This document shows positions 7,442 to 12,806 of a stretch of DNA of 12,806 bases, piece after piece (the first letter of the stretch is position 1; every line of letters starts with the position of its first letter). Under the pieces are notes generated by a model. That model saw only the letters and a program-made list of their open reading frames with translations. It did not search any database and was not told the origin of the DNA. A program made the position numbers and the translations under genes. Source of the DNA: Alphaproteobacteria bacterium UBA2964 (GTDB lineage: Bacteria; Pseudomonadota; Alphaproteobacteria; MPNO01; UBA2964); contig DEBE01000179.1 of assembly GCA_002348425.1 (NCBI GenBank), forward strand, positions 8,804 to 21,609, in the 5' to 3' direction.

Positions 7442-8413
7442 TCATTTATCGCCAGTGGCTTCGCTTTTGCCAACCCTTGGGAAAATTTTAGCAGCGTTTT
7501 TATGATTAATTCTTGTCAACGAAAGGGCATTGAATTCATCATAAGTGTCCAAGCCAAAAGTTTCCTGTCTAACCACGTCTTCTGAAACATAGGGATAGTC
7601 CGAACCAAATAGAATATGAGAATCATCGACGATGGAAGAAAGTCCTCGCAGAACAGAGTGATCTCCGGAGAGTGCTGTATCGAAGTAAAATTGTTTTATA
7701 TATTCGAGGGCACCTTTTGGATAATTATCTTGGAAGTTGGTTTTTTTATCGAAGATGGCAATACGATGCGCCAGGAAAGGCAGCGTCCCGCCAGAATGAG
7801 AAAGAATGAAACGTATCTCAGGCATTCTTTCCATCACCCCATTAAAAATGAGGTTTGTTGCTACACGGGTAGTTTCAAAAGGGTAATCGATAATCATTCG
7901 TGGGATATTCCACCCTTGTGCCTCGGCGCCGGGAGGGTAGCAGGGGTGTATGAATATTACTGCTTTCCGCCGATTTATTTCAGCGTAAATCGGTTCGAAA
8001 TCGGGATGTCCGATATATTTTTTGTCAACTGAGGTCAGCAAGGTAAAACCATCTAGTTTGAGTTCATCCAAAACTCTGTCTATTTCTCTGAGAGAGGCAT
8101 CTATATCGGGTAGGGGCAAAAAAGCAAAACCCCCGAAACGGTCTGGGTGGTCAACGGAAAGTTGTGCGAGATAATCGTTACACCGGTGTGCGAGTTCTTT
8201 AGTTTCGGTAATGTTACCGAAATAAATTCCTGGTGAAGTAAATGAAAGAAGGGCGATAGATATATTTTCAGAATCCATCAAAGAAATCGACTGCTGTGGA
8301 GTCCACTCTGGAAATGCTCGATATGCCGTCTTGGTAATACCCACTGCACGCTGTGCATCTTTATAAAATTTTGGTAAGACATGATGGTGCACATCAATTC
8401 TCGAACTGGACAT
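7442..8413 (-). CDS. ACMSD-like amidohydrolase, probable decarboxylase or hydrolase
   Basis: A 323-residue Amidohydrolase_2 protein of the 2-amino-3-carboxymuconate-semialdehyde decarboxylase type. It opens with RIDVHHHVLP (His9 and His11 as the metal pair), followed by His156 in FIHPCYPPG, His206 in LSHSGGTLPF and Asp272 in FGSDYPY. These are the full metal and catalytic set of the family. The early WTPQQSISLMDSENI and SFTSPGIYF segments resemble bacterial and fungal 6-methylsalicylate-decarboxylase-like members, which would suit a neighbouring salicylate/anthranilate-type oxygenase, but that is inference. The ATG at 8413 is chosen over an in-frame TTG at 8431 because the conserved domain starts right after it and AAGAG lies 8 bases upstream. 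It is the first gene of the leftward operon and faces the divergent EamA operon. Confidence 0.9.
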   Translation of the reverse strand: MSSSRIDVHHHVLPKFYKDAQRAVGITKTAYRAFPEWTPQQSISLMDSENISIALLSFTSPGIYFGNITETKELAHRCNDYLAQLSVDHPDRFGGFAFLPLPDIDASLREIDRVLDELKLDGFTLLTSVDKKYIGHPDFEPIYAEINRRKAVIFIHPCYPPGAEAQGWNIPRMIIDYPFETTRVATNLIFNGVMERMPEIRFILSHSGGTLPFLAHRIAIFDKKTNFQDNYPKGALEYIKQFYFDTALSGDHSVLRGLSSIVDDSHILFGSDYPYVSEDVVRQETFGLDTYDEFNALSLTRINHKNAAKIFPRVGKSEATGDK

Positions 8414-8551
8414 ATTTATAGCTCTTAACAATACTAGGGTGGTTTAGCATTCCATGTCTGGTGGAGTGGGTAAAGTATTGCGTTCGATAGTATTTTATAA
8501 GTTATTTAGTTTTATTTATCTGCACCCCACTCAATAAAAGGTTTTTGTATT
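8414..8551. promoter_or_regulatory. Divergent intergenic region, presumed to hold promoters for both flanking operons
   Basis: These 138 bases separate the first leftward gene from the first rightward transporter gene and must carry at least one promoter if the operon reading is right. The centre (about 8471-8520) is strongly AT-rich. TTGCGT at 8478-8483 with TTATTT at 8502-8507 (18-base spacer) is a weak rightward candidate. GAGTGGG (8464-8470) and CCCACTC (8526-8532) are short inverted arms 55 bases apart, possibly chance. No regulator gene lies next to the region. Confidence 0.4.
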
Positions 8552-9421
8552 TTGTCCCCTGTCTATCTTGGCACTTTCTGGATGTTACTGACGACCTTGT
8601 CATTTGTTGCATTGAGCCTAAGTGTTCGTGCTCTCTCGGCGGATATATCTGCAGTTCAAATCGTTTTCATACGCTGCCTGTTTGGTGTGCTTTTGTTTCT
8701 ACCCTGGGTTGCGAGTGAGGGTTTAGAAGCGTTAAAAACTAAAAAATTTACCCAGCATCTTATTCGTGCCGTTTTTATGGGGGTTGGTATGATCCTGTGG
8801 TTTGCTGCCATTGGATCATTACCACTTGGTGATGCTATCGCACTTCATTTTACCTTGCCGCTTTTCATGATAATTTTTGCTGCGATCTTTCTTCGAGAAG
8901 ATGTGGATACGACTCGGTGGATGGCGACGAGTATTGGGTTTGTCGGTGTATTGATTGTTTTACGTCCAGGGTTTCAGATAATAGAATGGGCCCACTATTT
9001 TGTTTTGCTATCTGGCGCCTTGTATGGTGCTAATCACGTCATAACCAAGTTCATGTCTGGAACCGAAACACCCAACGCAACGGCTTTTTACATGAACGTG
9101 TTAATTTTGCCAGGCGCTACAGTGGCGTTACCATTTTTTTGGTCTATGCCCAGTTGGGAACACGTGGGTTGGATTCTAGTGCTGGGCATTACGGGTACAA
9201 CAGCGCATACGTGCCTTCTTAAGGCAATGCAGCACGCCGACGCTAGCGCGCTGGCGCCTATCGATTTCCTTCGCCTAGTTTTTTGTTCAATTGGGGCTTA
9301 TTTTCTGTTTAATGACATCTCGGATTTTTGGACCTATGCAGGCGCCTCAGTAATATTTCTTGCCGCCTGGTATAACACTTGGTCGGCTAGCCGCTCAGAA
9401 ATGCGGGTTACAGAAAAATGA
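8552..9421 (+). CDS. EamA/DMT family membrane transporter, first of a tandem pair
   Basis: A 289-residue inner-membrane protein with about ten hydrophobic helices in two EamA repeats (about residues 5-138 and 148-275), typical of drug/metabolite transporters that carry small organic molecules. Family-type marks include an early FIRCLFGVLLFLPW segment, LPLGDAIALHFTLPLF in the first repeat, and DASALAPIDFLRL (229-241) in the second. The start is TTG 8552 with AAAAGG 10 bases upstream. Its stop overlaps the ATG of the next transporter by four bases. Homology to that neighbour is visible along the full length. The substrate is unknown; uptake or export of an aromatic acid, amide or pathway product is the contextual guess. 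Confidence 0.92.
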   Translation: MSPVYLGTFWMLLTTLSFVALSLSVRALSADISAVQIVFIRCLFGVLLFLPWVASEGLEALKTKKFTQHLIRAVFMGVGMILWFAAIGSLPLGDAIALHFTLPLFMIIFAAIFLREDVDTTRWMATSIGFVGVLIVLRPGFQIIEWAHYFVLLSGALYGANHVITKFMSGTETPNATAFYMNVLILPGATVALPFFWSMPSWEHVGWILVLGITGTTAHTCLLKAMQHADASALAPIDFLRLVFCSIGAYFLFNDISDFWTYAGASVIFLAAWYNTWSASRSEMRVTEK

Positions 9422-10290
9422 CTATTACCAAAAGCTGGAGGGGCCTGCTTTGGATGTTAGCGCAAACCACCTCCATGTGTGCTATGATGGCTGCGGTGAG
9501 ACATCTCAGTTTTGACGGGTTTTCCGGTCCACAATTAGTGTTTTTTCGAGGTTTTATTGGTTTTATGATAATGTTGCCGTGGTTGGTGCACACGGTAAAA
9601 TTTGAACCCAAAATATTAGTGCCTGATCAATGGAAACTTGTATTGTGGCGCAGTCTTATTTCTGTTGTGGGTATCTTATGCTGGTTTATGGCGCTTGCCG
9701 GTATGACGATTTCAGACGTTACCGCGGTCCAGTTAACGCATCCCATTTTCGTTGTTGTCGGCGCGGCACTGGTTTTGAGGGAGAGGGTTGATAGAGGACG
9801 TTGGACGGCAGTAGTTCTTGGCACGCTCGGGGCACTGGTTATTATACGCCCGGGTTACATCCCATTTAATCCATTGATATTGTGTATATTGATTTCCGCA
9901 ATGTCCAACGCTTCGGTGCAACTAATTACGAAATTTGTTTCGTTAAAAATTAGTGGTGCGGTGTTGATATTTTATCTAAATCTTACGTTGATACCCTTTA
10001 CTCTAATTCTCTCTATTCCCCAATGGATTTGGCCCGAGTGGAGCCAGATAGGGTGGATTTTGGCAGTTGGCGTCTTCGGGACGTTTGCCCATATATTTTT
10101 GGCCCGTGGTATGAAAGATGCGGATGCGAGTTTGTTGGCTCCCGTCGATTTTTTGCGTTTACCAATTTCAGCCGCATTCGGTTGGTTATTATTTAGTGAG
10201 TTGTCTGATATAGAAACTTGGGTTGGCGCAACAATAATTTTTCTTGCTGTTCTTATTATTACCCGGCAAAAGATCCTACCTACGAGTTAG
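9418..10290 (+). CDS. EamA/DMT family membrane transporter, second of a tandem pair
   Basis: A 290-residue inner-membrane protein with two EamA repeats and about ten helices. It is a clear paralogue of the preceding gene: WML near residue 12, FFRGFIGFMIMLPW, and DASLLAPVDFLRL (235-247) followed by LLFSELSDIETWVGATIIFLA align with equivalent segments there, though many other positions differ. The ATG at 9418 overlaps the previous stop as ATGA, so the two are made together and could form a heteromer or serve two related compounds. The C-terminus ends shortly after the last helix. Eighty-nine bases separate it from the next amidohydrolase gene, with no clear terminator. Confidence 0.92.
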   Translation: MTITKSWRGLLWMLAQTTSMCAMMAAVRHLSFDGFSGPQLVFFRGFIGFMIMLPWLVHTVKFEPKILVPDQWKLVLWRSLISVVGILCWFMALAGMTISDVTAVQLTHPIFVVVGAALVLRERVDRGRWTAVVLGTLGALVIIRPGYIPFNPLILCILISAMSNASVQLITKFVSLKISGAVLIFYLNLTLIPFTLILSIPQWIWPEWSQIGWILAVGVFGTFAHIFLARGMKDADASLLAPVDFLRLPISAAFGWLLFSELSDIETWVGATIIFLAVLIITRQKILPTS

Positions 10291-10366
10291 GTTTATGATG
10301 AAGTTTATAAAATCTCGCTTGACGGAAGTTTATCATTGAGGAATTTTAATCTAATTAAATTATTTT

Positions 10367-10370
10367 GGAG
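10367..10370 (+). promoter_or_regulatory. Ribosome binding site (GGAG) that decides the ATG 10380 start
   Basis: GGAG ends 9 bases before ATG 10380. The competing in-frame TTG at 10365 overlaps this site and has no better one upstream. Confidence 0.6.
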
Positions 10371-10379
10371 AAAGTCGGG

Positions 10380-11495
10380 ATGGGTGAATACCTTTATATA
10401 TCTGCGGACAATCATCTTGATACACATTGGTGTCCAAAGAATTTATGGCAAGACCGGTTGCCGGGAAAATTCAAAGAAAATGGGCCAAAGGTTATTGAAG
10501 GAGAGAATGGTTCTCAATGGACCTGGGAGGGAAAGCTGTGGGACAAGTCGGCTGACGGTTCTAATAGCGGCCAGTTTCTCAAACCTTTTCGTGATCATGG
10601 TGTAAGTTTACCGGATGGTGCGTTACCTCCAGCTGACCCCGAGATTCTTCTTGATCACATGGATCAGTCTAAGGTCTGGTCTAGTGTAATATTTGCGAGC
10701 GTTAGGAAATGGAATGTTAGTGACCCTGAACTTTTATTTGCAGTGTATAGAGCATTTAATGACTATGCCATGGAGGTTAATAAAATAAACCCTGATAGAA
10801 TTTTTGTTTTGCCGGCGCTACCGACCAAGTATCCCGAAGAATGCATAAAAGAGCTTACGAGAATGATTAAAGCTGGCGCTAAGGCAGTTGAATTTCCACC
10901 ATTTGATGTAGCTAAACCGGTTTACGACGAAGTTTGGGAACCACTTTGGACCATGGCGAGTGAAGCCAGCGTTCCACTTTGTATTCACATCGGTGGTGCG
11001 GCAGACGCGCCGTTGCCGCCATATCACCGCGGTGCACAGATTGCATTTCTGGCAACTGCGCCTTTCAATCTTTGTAATACGTTTGCCCAGCTCATATTCT
11101 GCGGAGCATTTGAACGTAATCCTAACTTAAAGGTTTTGTTTTCCGAATGTCGCATTGGTTGGGTGCCTTTTGCAATTGAGTGGTGTGATCGACAGGTTAA
11201 GGAGCGTGCACCTGATCCGTCTGCTCCTCTTTCAATGCTGCCGAGCGAATATGCCAAACGAAATTGTGGTTTTACCTTTGAAGAAGATTATGTTGGCTGT
11301 GAACTAATGAAGCAGGATTGGTGTAGTCTTGGTGATCTTGCAATATGGGGTTCTGATTACCCACACCCTCAAGGGACTTGGCCGGATGTATCAATCCCTA
11401 TCAATAAAATGTTTGAAGGAATAGATCCAGCAGTAAAACAGCGCGTACTCTGGGATCACGCTGCTGAAATGTTTAACATTCAGGGCCCAAAATAA
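10380..11495 (+). CDS. Amidohydrolase_2 family metal-dependent hydrolase (third copy)
   Basis: A 371-residue TIM-barrel enzyme of the Amidohydrolase_2 family. The metal motif near the start is SADNHLDTH (Asp10, His12). His203 lies in CIHIGG, Glu256 in FSECRIGW and Asp326 in WGSDYPHPQG, giving the usual active-site set. Compared with the other two family members here it carries extra sequence after the first strand (about residues 25-95, with several Trp and Gly residues) and again around 270-315. It belongs to a longer subgroup often seen with aromatic catabolism, but the reaction is not recognisable. Its TAA overlaps the ATG of the VOC gene by one base, so the two products probably act in sequence. 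Confidence 0.89.
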   Translation: MGEYLYISADNHLDTHWCPKNLWQDRLPGKFKENGPKVIEGENGSQWTWEGKLWDKSADGSNSGQFLKPFRDHGVSLPDGALPPADPEILLDHMDQSKVWSSVIFASVRKWNVSDPELLFAVYRAFNDYAMEVNKINPDRIFVLPALPTKYPEECIKELTRMIKAGAKAVEFPPFDVAKPVYDEVWEPLWTMASEASVPLCIHIGGAADAPLPPYHRGAQIAFLATAPFNLCNTFAQLIFCGAFERNPNLKVLFSECRIGWVPFAIEWCDRQVKERAPDPSAPLSMLPSEYAKRNCGFTFEEDYVGCELMKQDWCSLGDLAIWGSDYPHPQGTWPDVSIPINKMFEGIDPAVKQRVLWDHAAEMFNIQGPK

Positions 11496-11923
11496 TGGCC
11501 GTTGGTAAACTTCGTCATTTAGCTCTCTCGGTTGAGGATCCAGAAGAAACTGCTAAATTTTACATGTCGGTTTTTGGTATGGAGAAAGTAACTTCGATCT
11601 CCGCTCCGATGGCAGATGGTGTCTATCTAACCGACGGTACGATTAATGTCGCTTTATTAAGGTATAAAGATGATCGCCCGATGGGTGAAGGAAAGACGAA
11701 AGATTGGTTTGGCGTTCACCATTTTGGTTTCTGGGTTGACGATGTGAAAGATTGTGAACGGAAAATCAAAGAGAATGGCGGCCAGTGGTTCATGGGTGAG
11801 ATGGAAGGAGATAACGTTTTTTATGAAATGAAGTTCTCCGACCCTAATGGAACCATATTTGATATTACCCACACAGGTTGGGGTGGTGCTCGAAAGGACG
11901 GGCCTCCGACAAAAGACGATTAA
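11495..11923 (+). CDS. VOC superfamily (glyoxalase/bleomycin-resistance fold) protein
   Basis: A 142-residue single-domain protein with two beta-alpha-beta-beta-beta modules. The first begins LRHLALSVEDPEETAKFY (His8) and the second GVHHFGFWVDDV (His75/His76), ending in FSDPNGTIFDITH. His8, one of His75/76 and Asp123 are candidate metal ligands; many relatives have Glu at the last position. VOC proteins include glyoxalase I, epimerases, extradiol ring-cleaving dioxygenases and antibiotic-binding proteins. At this length it would have to dimerise to build complete sites. Its tight overlap with the amidohydrolase gene suggests a linked step, for example isomerisation or cleavage of an intermediate, but no specific activity can be named. 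It converges on folD with a 6-base gap. Confidence 0.88.
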   Translation: MAVGKLRHLALSVEDPEETAKFYMSVFGMEKVTSISAPMADGVYLTDGTINVALLRYKDDRPMGEGKTKDWFGVHHFGFWVDDVKDCERKIKENGGQWFMGEMEGDNVFYEMKFSDPNGTIFDITHTGWGGARKDGPPTKDD

Positions 11924-11929
11924 TGAAAT

Positions 11930-12806
11930 TCACGTGCCTGGAACTTGGACCCCGTTCTGCAAACAACAGGCAATCAATGTATTTTCCAATAAACAAGCGA
12001 TTGTCATAGGTCCGACCCCGCCGGGCACAGGCGTAATGGCTTCCGCCACCTTTAATGCTTTTTCAAAATCTACGTCACCAACTAATCGGTTTGTTCCGTT
12101 CTGAGTTTTCTTTCGGTTAATTCCGACGTCAATTACGATGGCTTTTGGTTTGATCCAGTCGCCCTTTATCATCTCTGGCTGGCCGGCGGCTGCAATTAAA
12201 ATATCAGCTGAGCGGCAAAGATCCGGTAGGTCTTTTGTATGAGAATGAGCGATTGTGACAGTACAATTGGCTCTGAGGAGTAATTGGGCTAAAGGTTTCC
12301 CCACGATATTAGATCTACCAACTATGACAGCAGTTTTGGAAGTAAGGTCCTTACATACACTATCAATTAGGATCATACAGCCCCGAGGCGTACAAGGTAC
12401 TAGCCCTTCGTTGCCATTTGAAAGGGCGCCGACATTCAAGGGGTGGAACCCGTCAACATCCTTGTGGGCCCTAATACTTGCGATAATATTTTTTTCAAAA
12501 ATTTGGTGAGGTAATGGTAGCTGTACTAAAATACCATTTATATCGGGATTTTTATTGAGTGTGCCTATTACAGCCAATAAATCTTTTTCAGAAATATCCT
12601 TGGGTAGGCGCTTACCATAGGAAACCATTCCCACCTCGGCTATTCTTTTTTCCTTATTCTTTATATAAACTTCGCTGGCCGGGTCCTCTCCAACTAGCAC
12701 AGTTGCGAGACCCGGAATAATTTTATGTTCTTTTTTCAAAATATTTGTGCGTCGCTTAATATCTTCCTGAAGCTCCGCTGAAAATTTTTTGCCGTCAATA
12801 ATACAA
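11930..12806 (-). CDS. folD: Bifunctional methylenetetrahydrofolate dehydrogenase/methenyltetrahydrofolate cyclohydrolase (5' end cut by window)
   Basis: FolD interconverts 5,10-methylene-, 5,10-methenyl- and 10-formyl-tetrahydrofolate in the cytosol using NADP. The reading frame is open to the window edge, where IIDGKKFSAEL, the usual FolD beginning, is visible; so 291 residues are present and only a few N-terminal ones are missing. A TTG at 12739 is internal and not the true start. Family marks are VYIKNK with the catalytic Lys, LVQLPLP, KDVDGFHPLNVG, VGRSNIVGKP (cofactor loop), DVGIN, GDVDFEKA and TPVPGGVGPMT near the C-terminus. The protein looks complete and functional. Its similarity in style to alphaproteobacterial FolD supports the lineage guess. 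It is convergent with the VOC gene and is probably core metabolism rather than part of the catabolic cluster. Confidence 0.97.
   Translation of the reverse strand, partial: CIIDGKKFSAELQEDIKRRTNILKKEHKIIPGLATVLVGEDPASEVYIKNKEKRIAEVGMVSYGKRLPKDISEKDLLAVIGTLNKNPDINGILVQLPLPHQIFEKNIIASIRAHKDVDGFHPLNVGALSNGNEGLVPCTPRGCMILIDSVCKDLTSKTAVIVGRSNIVGKPLAQLLLRANCTVTIAHSHTKDLPDLCRSADILIAAAGQPEMIKGDWIKPKAIVIDVGINRKKTQNGTNRLVGDVDFEKALKVAEAITPVPGGVGPMTIACLLENTLIACCLQNGVQVPGT

Noticed and set aside
7616..8032. Open frame of 138 codons on the plus strand opposite the ACMSD-like gene
   Set aside because: It is a shadow of the conserved gene on the other strand, with no domain and no plausible translation signal.
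8464..8532. GAGTGGG and CCCACTC inverted arms in the divergent gap
   Set aside because: Arms are only 7 bases and 55 bases apart; extension fails on both sides, so it is not listed as a separate operator or hairpin.
10319..10350. TTGACG at 10319-10324 as a -35 box for the third amidohydrolase operon
   Set aside because: The -35 match is good, but the sequence at 17-18 bases downstream (AATTTT or ATTTTA) is a poor -10, and AT-rich gaps give such matches by chance.
11930..12739. TTG at 12739 as the FolD start
   Set aside because: The frame stays open to the window edge and encodes the conserved FolD N-terminus (IIDGKKFSAEL), so the true start lies beyond base 12806.
11495..12806. FolD as a one-carbon partner of the catabolic cluster (for example in O-demethylation)
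   Set aside because: It is convergent with the VOC gene, not in an operon with it, and no tetrahydrofolate-dependent demethylase or formyl-handling gene is present.

Overview
The window looks like a piece of a low-to-moderate GC bacterial chromosome, most likely from an alphaproteobacterium of the marine or uncultured kind. This lineage call is an inference from the FolD protein at the right edge, from the Rieske, EamA and amidohydrolase sequences, and from compact AT-leaning DNA with many GTG and TTG starts. Coding density is very high. No intergenic gap exceeds about 140 bases, and I see no rRNA, tRNA, CRISPR array, insertion sequence or attachment site.

Layout. (1) A rightward block at 1-4134 holds the tail of an unidentified gene, a Rieske ring-hydroxylating oxygenase alpha and beta pair (90-1783, overlapping stop/start codons), an SDR oxidoreductase (1904-2695) and a cyclic-amide hydrolase of the dihydroorotase/allantoinase/hydantoinase group (2713-4134). 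(2) A leftward block at 4131-8413, in order of transcription, holds an ACMSD-like amidohydrolase, a second Amidohydrolase_2 protein, a fumarylacetoacetate hydrolase (FAH) family protein and an M20-type hydrolase. The two blocks converge and share a TTAA whose two strands give both stop codons. (3) A rightward block at 8552-11923 holds two tandem, paralogous EamA/DMT transporters (4-base overlap), a third Amidohydrolase_2 protein and a VOC (glyoxalase-fold) protein (1-base overlap). It diverges from block 2 across a 138-base intergenic region. (4) A leftward folD, cut by the window end, is probably ordinary core metabolism.

Together, blocks 1-3 read as a catabolic island for an aromatic or N-heterocyclic carboxylate. 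The Rieske pair resembles the anthranilate/salicylate/terephthalate oxygenase group. An SDR could re-aromatise or oxidise the product, the cyclic amidohydrolase could open a ring amide or imide, the M20 protein could remove an N-acyl or N-carbamoyl group, the FAH protein could hydrolyse or decarboxylate a 2-keto acid fragment, and the ACMSD-like proteins could decarboxylate or hydrolyse intermediates. The EamA pair could move substrate or product. I cannot name the substrate. No ferredoxin, reductase or transcription regulator is visible, so the system is incomplete here.

Three enzymes depart from their family templates: the SDR has Gly at the catalytic Ser position, the M20 protein has Asn and Ala at two expected metal-ligand positions, and the VOC protein has Asp where Glu is usual.
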